Source of the DNA: an uncultured Anderseniella sp.
GTDB taxonomy: Bacteria; Pseudomonadota; Alphaproteobacteria; Rhizobiales; Aestuariivirgaceae
Assembly: GCA_947488295.1 (NCBI GenBank)
Contig: CANKYU010000001.1
Location: 434,001 to 498,000 of the forward strand
Reading direction: 5' to 3'
DNA length: 64,000 nucleotides
Of the stretch, positions 51,814-59,760 are shown piece after piece. Position numbers and translations under genes: made by a program. Under the pieces are notes generated by a model, which was not told where the DNA came from, did no database searches, and saw only the letters and a list, made by a program, of their open reading frames with translations. Every line of letters begins with the position of its first letter. The first letter of the stretch is position 1.

Positions 51814-53054
51814 GCCGCTGCCGCCTTCAGGTTGCGCAATCCTCTCGGGGTGACTTGCACGCGTTCGCCCTGCAGGGGAACCTGCAGTTCAGTTGCAATA
51901 ACGCGCACGACGCTGATGCCGAACTGGTGAGCAGGCAATTCCACAGCGAAAAGCTGGTCAACGCCAACCTTGGCCAGAGTTGCCGACGCCTCGCTGATGC
52001 GCTCGTCCATGTCGCGTGTGCCGCTGTCGGGTTGACCGGCGACAGGCCGCGTCGCGGCGTTGAGTGATTGCCGGTTGTTGCTGTCTGCAGCCGGTAGTCT
52101 GATCGCATCGGCTGGCTCATAATGCTTTGAGGAGAAGTCGTCGCGCGCTCCGGCCACGAGCGCAAGCCGGGCCTGAGCAGCTTCGGTTATGGCTTTCACG
52201 ATGGCATGACCAAATGACGGATGACATCCACATCCGCCACAGCTTGCTGACGCGGCCGCAGCACTTTGCCGGCTTGTCGCGCCCAGAATGGCTATCACAC
52301 AGGGTATTCCCGTATCAGTGCGCATTTCGTAGACACGCAGAGAGCTGTTGGAAGCTGATATGGCCTCCAGGATAACCGGCAGACGCGGATCTTCGTTACC
52401 CGTAACGGTCAACTGCGACCGCCTGATTTCATCGTCATCGGCAAACTGCCAGGAGGCAAGCGCATCTCGTTCAACGAGTTCGCAGATACCGTGAAACACT
52501 GCTTCGCCGTGACTGTTGCCGGAGGCAAGGCCGTCCGATGTCACGTAGAATGAATTGTTGAAGTTGGGTGGGCTCAGTCTGTGATCAAGGCCGACGAGAC
52601 TCCACGGAACCAGGAACCGCTCACCTGATATCAGGTTGAGTGCTTCAATCCAGGATATCTTGTCATCCTCATGCAACCGATGCGGATGGCAGCGCGCAAT
52701 TCGATCAAGGTCCACCACTTGGACCCCCCTGTTGCGGGCCTCACGAATGGACAGTTCGACAAGGTCTTTCGGCGGTACTTCTGCGATGGCAGTTTCCGCA
52801 GCCTCCATGGCTGCTGACACCAGAGCAGAGTCGAGATCGGCACCTTTGCCCAGACTCACAGACAGGCTGAGAGAGTTTGGCCGTGTCGCGAATGCTATCG
52901 GCAAGCCGAGATTGTCCAGTCCGGTCAACTCGCCCAACCTCGTGATGCCCAAAGCAGAAAAATGAGGACGCAGTCTCGACAGCGTAAGGCGTGAACCGCA
53001 AATGCGATCGTTCGTCGGGTAAGATGTCCGCGTTTCCTGCTTTGGGACCATCAT
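51810..53054 (-). CDS. ycaO: YcaO-domain ATP-dependent peptide backbone-modifying enzyme
   Basis: A 414-residue YcaO protein. The ATP/Mg ligands lie in AAMEAAETAIAE (~81-92), SDGLASGNSHGEAVFHGICELVERDAL (~173-199) and CGCHPSFGHAIVKAITEAAQARL (~280-302). The G-C-H-P segment and the A-E-A-Q-x-R helix are typical of TfuA-associated YcaO enzymes. There is no fused E1-like or C-protein domain and no PxPxP tail as in cyclodehydratases. Start at 53054 has GGGAG 7 bases upstream. Expected chemistry is amide phosphorylation with thioamide formation. Confidence 0.92.
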   Translation of the reverse strand: MMVPKQETRTSYPTNDRICGSRLTLSRLRPHFSALGITRLGELTGLDNLGLPIAFATRPNSLSLSVSLGKGADLDSALVSAAMEAAETAIAEVPPKDLVELSIREARNRGVQVVDLDRIARCHPHRLHEDDKISWIEALNLISGERFLVPWSLVGLDHRLSPPNFNNSFYVTSDGLASGNSHGEAVFHGICELVERDALASWQFADDDEIRRSQLTVTGNEDPRLPVILEAISASNSSLRVYEMRTDTGIPCVIAILGATSRQSAAAASASCGGCGCHPSFGHAIVKAITEAAQARLALVAGARDDFSSKHYEPADAIRLPAADSNNRQSLNAATRPVAGQPDSGTRDMDERISEASATLAKVGVDQLFAVELPAHQFGISVVRVIATELQVPLQGERVQVTPRGLRNLKAAAA

Positions 53055-53139
53055 CGACTTGCTCCCGCCCAGTATGGAAAACCCATGTTTGCTATTGCTG
53101 ATAAATCAAACAATTGGAAAACCTGCAGATCAGACCAGG

Positions 53140-53170
53140 ATGATTTCTGGTCGAAACAACCAAAAATCAT
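53140..53170 (-). ncRNA. Stem-loop in the leader of ycaO
   Basis: ATGATTT-C-TGGT / ACCA-A-AAATCAT forms an 11-bp stem with one mismatch and a 7-base loop. It is mutually exclusive with another hairpin, GACCAG-N8-CTGGTC, at 53133-53152. Both are in the 178-base gap between the candidate peptide gene and ycaO, so they could tune ycaO-tfuA expression relative to the peptide. Confidence 0.45.
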
Positions 53171-53195
53171 ACCCCTGATCGTTGTTAACGTGATC

Positions 53196-53236
53196 AAGCA
53201 ACTTTACGGGCTCTCTTGAACCCTGTGTTGCCCTAA
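53196..53236. repeat. Degraded copy of the TAGAGC-type palindrome
   Basis: AAGCAACTTTACGGGCTCTC and TTGAACCCTGTGTTGCCCTA align with the element at 18041-18083, keeping the GCAAC/GTTGC outer stem and a GGG/CCC inner stem. Its right end supplies the TAG stop of the candidate precursor gene, so the element may have trimmed that gene. It could also act as a partial terminator before ycaO. Confidence 0.5.
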
Positions 53237-53421
53237 CGACCTGTGCATGACACCTGGCCCGGCTCGGAGCGCAAGGTGCAAACGATTGATGACAATATTT
53301 CATTGTCTGTCAGATCAGCGCCTGCGGATGTATCTGCGCGCGCTGAAATAGGAAACAGTTGACCGTTACTTGCGCGAACTGAGTTTCTGCAAGCGCTGTC
53401 TTGTGAGCATGCTGTGTTCAT
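53233..53421 (-). CDS. Candidate precursor peptide of the YcaO-TfuA locus
   Basis: A 62-residue peptide: MNTACSQDSACRNSVRASNG, QLFPISARADTSAGADLTDN, then EILSSIVCTLRSEPGQVSCTGR split after position 40. It has four cysteines (5, 11, 48, 59). The ATG has GGAG 6 bases upstream, in a better position than any upstream start. A promoter with SARP-like direct repeats is at 53459-53492, about 40-70 bases before the ATG. It lies between the SARP regulator and ycaO on the same strand. The middle part (ADLTDNEILSSI) could be a recognition helix and the Cys-containing tail the core; that split is a guess. Confidence 0.55.
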   Translation of the reverse strand: MNTACSQDSACRNSVRASNGQLFPISARADTSAGADLTDNEILSSIVCTLRSEPGQVSCTGR

Positions 53422-53458
53422 TGGAGTCTCCGCCTTTGTCGTGTTTTTTTCCGACTGA

Positions 53459-53492
53459 ACTCTAGGCGGACGGGTGTGATTCAAGTGTGATT
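53459..53492 (-). promoter_or_regulatory. SARP-type activator box and -10 element
   Basis: On the minus strand two direct repeats, AATCACACTTG and AATCACACCCG, follow each other with an 11-bp period. Nine bases later comes TAGAGT, a -10-like hexamer. SARP regulators bind direct repeats at one-turn spacing about 8 bp from the -10, so this fits the wHTH-BTAD protein encoded just upstream. The predicted transcript begins near 53452 and leads directly into the 62-residue peptide gene. Confidence 0.6.
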
Positions 53493-53523
53493 TCAGGTCG
53501 GGCCCGCTCACACTATTTAACTG

Positions 53524-55521
53524 TCAGGACAAGCCAGCCATGCGCAGACCCTCTATCAAGTGTTTGGTATCGTTCGCGTTTTTGTCCGGAACCAACTCAC
53601 TCAACCGGTTGAGTTCAAAGCTGGGATAGTTCTCACGAACCATTGCGCCATACCGTTGTGCAGTTTTCAGATCCCCTGACATTGCATGAGATGCAGCGAG
53701 CAAACGGGCGATTCCCGGATTGTTTCGATGCGGCTGCAATACTGCAATTGCTGCTTTGTAGGCGGAAAGTTGGTACAGGATACTGGCATGCAGCCAATCG
53801 TATAAGGTCGGCGGATCCGGATTGGACGCCTTCGCCTGCAAGCAGATTGAAAGCGCTTCAGCACCTTGTCCTGCATGAGAAAGCGCATCGGCATAGTCTG
53901 CCAGCATATCTGCATCGTTTGGTGTCAGGTCTGCGGCGGCGGCAAAGTTCTCAAGGCTTTCGTCATGGCGTCGAAGATACAGATTGGTAAAGCCAAGTTC
54001 GCGCATGCCGCGCCCGTCCAGGGGGTCGAGCCTGATTGACTTGTGCGCGTATTCCAGGGATTCGATCAGCAACTCGCTGGAAGACATGCCGCGCACCAGT
54101 CTTTCCATGCTCAAGGTTCGAGACAGTCCGGAATAAGCTGGTGCGAAGTTGTTCGCCTCATTTATCGAGCGGCGAAAACTCGCGCGTGCTTTCCTTATTT
54201 CCGGCAGATCAAAGTGCCACAGCAAACGACGACCATTCAGAAAATGCTGATATGCATTGCTGTTGTCGGTTGTTGTTGGAACCGAAATTTCGCGGCGTTC
54301 AATTGTTGATACGAGTTGGCGGACAATCTCGACACTCAATCTTGAAAATAGTCCCGGAAGATCGTCTTCGCGCAGCCGTTTGGTGATGGCCATAAGGCTT
54401 TCGCTTGTGTGCGCATCAAGCAGAAGAAAGGTTGCCGTAGATCCGGCATCGGTGGGGTTGACGACCGTTGAGAGAATATAGTCCACACCAAAACGTTTGC
54501 CGATCGCGTCAAAATCGCGACCATTGTTCTGGCTTGCCATACGCCCGCTGTGAGCAGCAAGCACAGCAATACTGCGGTAGCGGGTCAGTCCTGCGGTGAT
54601 ATCGTCGAGCAGAGCTTCGATCAGTTGAACCGGCGAGGATGCGCCCTGGACCATGCGAGGCGGCAACAGGATCATTCTCGGCGCACCTATCCTGAGGGTC
54701 TGCTCGATCAGTGCCGTTTCTTTGCCCCCACTGCCTGCGGGTACATTGCCGGCGGCCGTGAATGGGGCAAATGCCGTTTTCGGCGATTGTTCCTTGATCC
54801 CCATGGTTGCCGCGAGTTGTTCGGTCGACAGGCTCGGCTTGATGCCATAGTCGGTCAGTAATACCTGGCGGCAATCGTTGTAGATTTTCAGGGCCCTGGT
54901 GTGGTTTCCCTGCTCTCCCCAGAGCTTCATCAGGGCTCTGTAGGCAGTTTCATTGCTGGAATCCAGTTCCAGCAGGTCGCTGGCGAATTTTTCGATCCGG
55001 CCTGGATCGGTTTCCCGTTCCATCAGTGCCGACAGCGCGGCGCCCTTGGCGTTCAGAAGTCTGTTTGAGAGCTCGTAATGCCAGTCTTCAAACCCGTGCG
55101 TATCAATGTCGACAGACTGCAGCAGGGGCGCAGCAAGCATTTGGACAAAGGCTGCAAGGCCCGGGTAATTGCCATTTCTGGTATCGTCGACAACATCATT
55201 GGAGAGCGCCTTCTCGAGATCGACATGCACAATTGTGTTGTCGTAGGACAGAAGCTTTCCAGATTTGATCAGCAGGCTTCCGCCATACCGTTTTTCGAGT
55301 TTCCTGACCTTGACCAGGAACTGTCGGAAACTGGCATTGGCCCTGGCTATGTCGGCGTTACCCCAGAGCATGGATACCAACCGTCGCCGGCTCAACATGT
55401 GGTCCGGTTGACCTGCCAGAATGGCAAGAGCTACAGCCAGTTTTTCAGGTGCCGAGATTGCCTGCCCATCCACGGTTGTGTGCGGATAGCCAAACACACT
55501 CACCCTGTAGATCGGCTCCAA
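53524..55521 (-). CDS. SARP/AfsR-like transcriptional regulator (wHTH-BTAD-TPR)
   Basis: A 665-residue regulator. Residues ~5-95 are an OmpR-like winged helix (VSVFGYPHTTVDGQAISAPE, ARANASFRQFLVKVRKLEKRYG). Residues ~100-245 are a BTAD helical domain (HGFEDWHYELSNRLLNAKGA, then YRALMKLWGEQGNHTRALKIY). Residues ~280-415 resemble the region linking such regulators to cyclase-type TPR proteins, and ~430-620 are TPR-like repeats. It starts at TTG 55521 with GGGGGA 8 bases upstream. It probably activates the peptide promoter downstream. The signal sensed is unknown. Confidence 0.82.
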   Translation of the reverse strand: MEPIYRVSVFGYPHTTVDGQAISAPEKLAVALAILAGQPDHMLSRRRLVSMLWGNADIARANASFRQFLVKVRKLEKRYGGSLLIKSGKLLSYDNTIVHVDLEKALSNDVVDDTRNGNYPGLAAFVQMLAAPLLQSVDIDTHGFEDWHYELSNRLLNAKGAALSALMERETDPGRIEKFASDLLELDSSNETAYRALMKLWGEQGNHTRALKIYNDCRQVLLTDYGIKPSLSTEQLAATMGIKEQSPKTAFAPFTAAGNVPAGSGGKETALIEQTLRIGAPRMILLPPRMVQGASSPVQLIEALLDDITAGLTRYRSIAVLAAHSGRMASQNNGRDFDAIGKRFGVDYILSTVVNPTDAGSTATFLLLDAHTSESLMAITKRLREDDLPGLFSRLSVEIVRQLVSTIERREISVPTTTDNSNAYQHFLNGRRLLWHFDLPEIRKARASFRRSINEANNFAPAYSGLSRTLSMERLVRGMSSSELLIESLEYAHKSIRLDPLDGRGMRELGFTNLYLRRHDESLENFAAAADLTPNDADMLADYADALSHAGQGAEALSICLQAKASNPDPPTLYDWLHASILYQLSAYKAAIAVLQPHRNNPGIARLLAASHAMSGDLKTAQRYGAMVRENYPSFELNRLSELVPDKNANDTKHLIEGLRMAGLS

Positions 55522-55950
55522 TTCAATTATCCCCCGTTAGATGAAAATGACCTTTTGTGAGTGGCGGCACGATGGGTGACCTGCTCTGGCCCGCTCATGA
55601 TGCCGATAAGCCTGAAATAAACTAACGCGCATGCGGAGTAGTTTCCGTGTGTCACACATTGGCATTATTGATCAACTTGACGTAGAGGACAATAGGAGTT
55701 CTCCACAATCTATAAGTGTATTCACACATGTCTGACTAGTTTATTTTTAGAATATGTTTTTCGAGCCGAGTGTTATCAAAAAATGAGACACGTTTATAAC
55801 GTTAGGTAAGATAAGTTTGTTTGTACACATTCATATCGTGGTGTCGTTATGTAACGCTATCGTAAAAAAGGGCAATCAGGCATGACTTTTTAGACAATGT
55901 AAACACGACAGTATTACTACCGTATATCTGTGTATGGGAGAAGTAAGGTC
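55522..55950. promoter_or_regulatory. 429-base AT-rich divergent regulatory region
   Basis: This lies between the SARP gene and the PilZ gene and is distinctly more AT-rich than its surroundings. It contains the palindromes TAACGTTA (55797-55804) and CGTTA-TG-TAACG (55845-55856), an odd palindrome GTGTG-T-CACAC (55647-55657), and two TCACACAT copies (55652, 55722). These are like the half-sites in the SARP box. No gene is visible in it. Confidence 0.45.
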
Positions 55951-56895
55951 ATGAATTTTCCAAAAACCGGCGACGATTTACTGAGTTCACAACAGTTGTT
56001 CAATGAGCAGGAGCTGTCTGAAGACCCCCCATTCGAGTTCAGTTTTGCAGCACCGGGAAATGCGGAAGCCGTGCGGGGTTTGCCCGGCGAGCCGGTCAGC
56101 ATTCATGAGATTTCCAATGCGATCGGCAATGTGGCCGGTAACGCCTACCTGACCGCCGCAACAACCGATCTGGCGATAGCTGTCGATAAGGCCGTGGCGT
56201 CGCGGGAGTCGTATGCGGATCTGCAGCTGTATTTGCCAACTGAGGCCAGCGATTTGCGTAAGCCTCTGACGACGCTATTGAAAATCGTTGATGAAGATTA
56301 TGATCTGGGCGACATAATGCTGTTGCCGGCAAGGATGCAGTTCGGCATGCGCATGGCGGCCAAACTCGCTTCCGATCCGGCGGATGAGAGAATTTCAGGT
56401 GATGTGTTCGCGGATGCCTGGAAGCATACTGCAAGGGGTATGCTCGAGGCTGTTGATCTGAGTGTTCACGTCCAGGGAAAATATGGAAAACAGGTTCACG
56501 ACCTGTCGCTTCCGGCGGGTTTGCTGAGCAATGTGCTGGATGGCAAGCATCCGTGCCTGGACCGCGACGGAAGGTTGTCTGTACCAAACTGGGCCGAGCG
56601 CAGGGGATCGAAAAGATATCCGTGCCGGGTTGAGGTCAGTGTTGTCTCTGAACGGCAGACCCAGTCCGGGATAGTCAGGAACTTCTCGGCGGAGGGGCTT
56701 GGGATTACCGGTCTCAGTGGTTTCGAGTTCGATGAGAAGGTAACGGTCAAGAGACTCGTCGGCGATGACATTACGGGCCGAATTCAGCGAGCAGACGAGA
56801 ATTGGACCGGTGTCGTGATGGACAAGGGGCTGTATTTCGATGATCCCTTCTACGGTTTGATTACGCCGAAAAAATTGCTGCCACAGGGCATGTGA
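55951..56895 (+). CDS. PilZ-domain protein
   Basis: A 314-residue protein. The last ~100 residues are a PilZ domain, with the c-di-GMP motifs R218-GSK-R222 (RRGSKRYPCRVEVSV) and NFSAEG at 244-249. The N-terminal ~210 residues are mostly helical and unassigned. ATG 55951 has GGGAGAAG 7 bases upstream. It is divergent from the SARP regulator across a long AT-rich region. It may couple second-messenger level to something else; the effector role is unknown. Confidence 0.8.
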   Translation: MNFPKTGDDLLSSQQLFNEQELSEDPPFEFSFAAPGNAEAVRGLPGEPVSIHEISNAIGNVAGNAYLTAATTDLAIAVDKAVASRESYADLQLYLPTEASDLRKPLTTLLKIVDEDYDLGDIMLLPARMQFGMRMAAKLASDPADERISGDVFADAWKHTARGMLEAVDLSVHVQGKYGKQVHDLSLPAGLLSNVLDGKHPCLDRDGRLSVPNWAERRGSKRYPCRVEVSVVSERQTQSGIVRNFSAEGLGITGLSGFEFDEKVTVKRLVGDDITGRIQRADENWTGVVMDKGLYFDDPFYGLITPKKLLPQGM

Positions 56896-57061
56896 TGCAG
56901 CGCAACGAACCCGATCCTGCCAGGCACAGTCTCCTCGTCCAGTGTCTGCAGCAAGGCGGGCGGTAGGAGTGCCAGTTGAAATCCGTTCCCGCCCCAATCG
57001 GAGCGGATTTTGGGAATTCCCGCTGCCCGCCATTTGAATGCATCTCATGTGGCTGGCCAAT

Positions 57062-57268
57062 TCAGGCCGGTTTCCGTCCCCAATTGATCCTTGACCATGC
57101 CATCTCATGCAAAAAGTAGCTGAGGAAACCGGTAACAGAACCTGCAACTGCTATGCCGCCGCCGGCCGTGATCGAGTTTGTGAACAGGAAACCAATTAGC
57201 GTCATCGTGAAAAAGCCTGCAATCTGCCAGGTGGCCGATTTGGCTATGGTTCTGGTGGTGGTGTCCAT
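57062..57268 (-). CDS. DUF2061 family membrane protein
   Basis: A 68-residue protein with two transmembrane helices. TRTIAKSATWQIAGFFTMTLIG and the C-terminal FLHEMAWSRINWGRK are the DUF2061 signature, a family of small predicted membrane proteins of unknown function. Start chosen at 57268 (MDTTTRT). It is divergent from the XRE regulator. Confidence 0.85.
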   Translation of the reverse strand: MDTTTRTIAKSATWQIAGFFTMTLIGFLFTNSITAGGGIAVAGSVTGFLSYFLHEMAWSRINWGRKPA

Positions 57269-57394
57269 TTGCAAACCTGTTGTCCGTTCATTGTGTCTGG
57301 AGGCTCTGCTAGCGCAGAAAACATGATCTGGACATTCTGTGATTTCGCTGCACAATATCCATATTGATGATTAAATTCTGCAAAATTGATTTTC

Positions 57395-58237
57395 ATGGAC
57401 AAACGTGATCGGTCTGAGGTTTTCAGGAACCGCCTTTTGCAGGCGATGACCCGCAACAGTGTTTCCCGCAGTGCGCTGGCCAGAAAAACCGGTGTCGATC
57501 GATCAACGATTGGTCAGCTTCTCAAAGACGACTTGCCGCGCCTGCCCAATGCTCAACTTGTCGCCGATGCGGCATCGGTACTGGGGGTGAGTGCGGATTG
57601 GCTGCTCGGCCTCACGGCGCGACCCGAACGGCCAGGTGACATCGTTGCGGCCGCGATGGCGCTGAGCCCGGCCGAACGGCTATCGGCTGATGCCCAACTC
57701 ATGCAATGGCACCGGGAAGCGGCCGGATACAAGGTGCGCCATGTCCCTGCGACCCTGCCGGACATTCTGAAAACAGAAAGCATGCTGGACTGGGAGTATT
57801 CTTCATTTGGCGACCAGCGCCTGACCCTGGCGATCAACGCGATGCGCAGCCAGCTGGAGTGGCTGCAGTCGGGAGTGTCTGACTATGAAATTGCCCTGCC
57901 GGTTCACGAACTGGAAGCCTGTGCGGCTGGAACGGCCTATTATGCGGGTGTTGAGCCGGCTGTTCGGCATGAACAGCTGACGTTTATCGCAGACCTGTGC
58001 CGCGACATGTTCCCCAGGCTGCGTGTTTTTCTGTTCGATGCCCACAAGGTGTTCAGTGCGCCTGTCACCGTCTTCGGGCCAAACCTGGCTGTCATCTATG
58101 TTGGTCAGTGTTACCTGGCGTTTCGAGAAAGTCAGCGGGTTCGCTCGCTGACGGATCATTTTGACTGGCTGGTACGCGAAGCAACGGTGGATGCCCGTGA
58201 CGTTCCTGATTATATCGCTTCCCTGGTCGGCGAATGA
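57395..58237 (+). CDS. XRE-family helix-turn-helix regulator
   Basis: A 280-residue protein. Residues ~8-70 are a Cro/CI-type HTH: LLQAMTRNSVSRSALARKTG, VDRSTIGQLLKDD, then NAQLVADAASVLGVSADWLLGL. The C-terminal ~200 residues form a separate alpha/beta domain that I do not recognise, containing an unusual DIVAAAMALSPAERL linker and a SDYEIALPVHELEACAAGTA segment. It may sense a ligand. It is followed by a strong terminator. Confidence 0.85.
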   Translation: MDKRDRSEVFRNRLLQAMTRNSVSRSALARKTGVDRSTIGQLLKDDLPRLPNAQLVADAASVLGVSADWLLGLTARPERPGDIVAAAMALSPAERLSADAQLMQWHREAAGYKVRHVPATLPDILKTESMLDWEYSSFGDQRLTLAINAMRSQLEWLQSGVSDYEIALPVHELEACAAGTAYYAGVEPAVRHEQLTFIADLCRDMFPRLRVFLFDAHKVFSAPVTVFGPNLAVIYVGQCYLAFRESQRVRSLTDHFDWLVREATVDARDVPDYIASLVGE

Positions 58238-58256
58238 GCGACCTGCCGTTTGCTGC

Positions 58257-58303
58257 ACCGGCCGGGCGGCGGATCATTGCGTGATACGTTGCGCCCGGCC
58301 GGT
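58257..58303 (+). terminator. Terminator of the XRE gene
   Basis: ACCGGCCGGGCG and CGCCCGGCCGGT make a perfect 12-bp GC-rich stem 20 bases after the stop, with a smaller ATCA-TTGCG-TGAT hairpin in its loop and TTTGTTC after it. Confidence 0.8.
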
Positions 58304-58365
58304 TTGTTCAAGGTGAACGGATTGATGAGCTGAAGTCGCTTGTTGATGGCTGCAAGGTTGAGCGG

Positions 58366-58538
58366 TAGAGCTCATTCCACTTAAATAGAATCATTTGATC
58401 CACCGAAGGCCGGTTTTCTGCGCCCGCTGGACTGCGTTACGCCTTCCTCTTGGTCAACCAGACCACGGCGGAAGCCGTGCCTGGCCAGCAAACGCAGAAA
58501 ATCGGTCAAATGTTTCTATTTAAGTGGAAAGGGCTCTA
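58366..58538. mobile_element. MITE-like 173-bp inverted-repeat element
   Basis: The outer 33 bases of the two ends are inverted repeats with 30 identities: TAGAGCTCATTCCACTTAAA continues into TAGAATCATTTGA on the left, and the right end mirrors it. Weaker pairing (TTTTCTGCG-N3-GCTGG) goes on inward to a central GGTC-AACCA-GACC, so the whole element can fold into one hairpin. It has no gene. It sits just upstream of coxC and creates spurious in-frame starts for it. Its TAGAGC ends are shared with the palindrome at 18041-18083. Confidence 0.7.
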
Positions 58539-58551
58539 TGCTGATGCGTGC

Positions 58552-59748
58552 ATGCTGACATTTACCTACGATGTTACTCTTGTTGCGGCAGCATTATGTA
58601 TTTCCATGATTGCCGCGTTTACCGGGCTCACCCTGACCAGCGGGCTGTCCGCGCTTTCCCATGGCAAACGGAAAGTGTTCGTAAGCATGGCGGCCCTGGC
58701 ACTTGGAGGCGGCATCTGGTCGACCCATTTCGTGGCGATGCTGGCGTTGGAACTGCCCGTAGACATCGGCTACGATCCGCTGCTCACGCTTGCCTCGGCA
58801 ATGTTCGCGGTGTTGCTGGTCGGCATGGCCCTGTTGCTGATGCATTTCGGCAAGCGCACCCGGCAGAACATCATAGTCGCAGGCCTGCTGGTGGGCGCAG
58901 GCATCCTTTCCATGCATTATGTCGGCATGCTGGGCATACGCGGTTGCATTCCACAGTTTGCAAATGCCGGCAAAATGCTGTCGGGTCTGGCGGCGGCGAT
59001 CATGGGTATTGCAGCCATCCGGGTTTCGTACGCGCGCAGGACACAAGGCTCGGTCCTGACCGGAACAATCGTATTTGGGCTGTCGGTGGTGGTCACCCAC
59101 TTCACCGCCATGTACTGGACCGGGTTTGCCCGGCTGCCAGCCGGCGTGGCGATCGAACCATCGATCCACAACAGCCAATTGGCGATGATCGTGACGCTCG
59201 CTGCCTTTGTGATCTGCGGATCTTTCCTGTTGTCGGCCTCAACATTCGCATTGCAGCCGTCAGAAGCAGGCGGCAACGACATACTGCCGGGCGCGGCTTT
59301 TGCAGATATGCCGCCCGAGGCCGCCGCCTCCGCCCGTTCGGGTACTGATGTCATGGCCGAGCCGAACGGAGTTGCTGCCGCATTCCCCCTCAGCGCCAAC
59401 GAGATGCCGGTTCAGTCGAACATGCAGGTGCCGTTTGAAAGTGAAAACAAGATCTATTTTGTCAAGTGTGATGAGATAGCCGCAGTGCGGGCAGAAGGAC
59501 ACTACACCCTGCTTTATGCCCGCGGCCGGAAACTGTTCTGTCCCTGGTCAATCACCAAGTCTGCGGCGAAACTACCGGCGCCGATGTTCTTCCAGACGCA
59601 TCGCAGCTATCTGGTGAACACTCAAAAAATTGCAGCTTTCGAACGCCGAAAGGATACCGGTGTCTGCATTATCCAGAATGAGGTGATCGACAGCGTGCCG
59701 GTCAGCCGGTCAAAAGTCGGTGCCTTGCGTGATCTGCTGGATCTCTGA
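58552..59748 (+). CDS. coxC: CoxC-like regulator: MHYT sensor fused to LytTR DNA-binding domain
   Basis: A 398-residue protein. The membrane MHYT domain shows three copies of the motif (STHFVAM, SMHYVGM, VTHFTAM), thought to bind a metal and sense a diatomic gas. The C-terminal ~100 residues are LytTR (YFVKCDEIAAVRAEGHYTLLYARGR, FQTHRSYLVNTQKI). This architecture is that of CoxC in carboxidotrophs, and the gene directly precedes coxMSL. I chose ATG 58552 because upstream in-frame starts (58450, 58510) lie inside the inverted-repeat element. It probably activates cox genes when CO is present. Confidence 0.87.
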   Translation: MLTFTYDVTLVAAALCISMIAAFTGLTLTSGLSALSHGKRKVFVSMAALALGGGIWSTHFVAMLALELPVDIGYDPLLTLASAMFAVLLVGMALLLMHFGKRTRQNIIVAGLLVGAGILSMHYVGMLGIRGCIPQFANAGKMLSGLAAAIMGIAAIRVSYARRTQGSVLTGTIVFGLSVVVTHFTAMYWTGFARLPAGVAIEPSIHNSQLAMIVTLAAFVICGSFLLSASTFALQPSEAGGNDILPGAAFADMPPEAAASARSGTDVMAEPNGVAAAFPLSANEMPVQSNMQVPFESENKIYFVKCDEIAAVRAEGHYTLLYARGRKLFCPWSITKSAAKLPAPMFFQTHRSYLVNTQKIAAFERRKDTGVCIIQNEVIDSVPVSRSKVGALRDLLDL

Positions 59749-59760
59749 TTTTCACAGCGC

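Noticed and set aside
58450..58551. 34-codon N-terminal extension of coxC
   Set aside because: These codons lie in the inverted-repeat element, lack a ribosome-binding site and precede the natural start of the MHYT domain.
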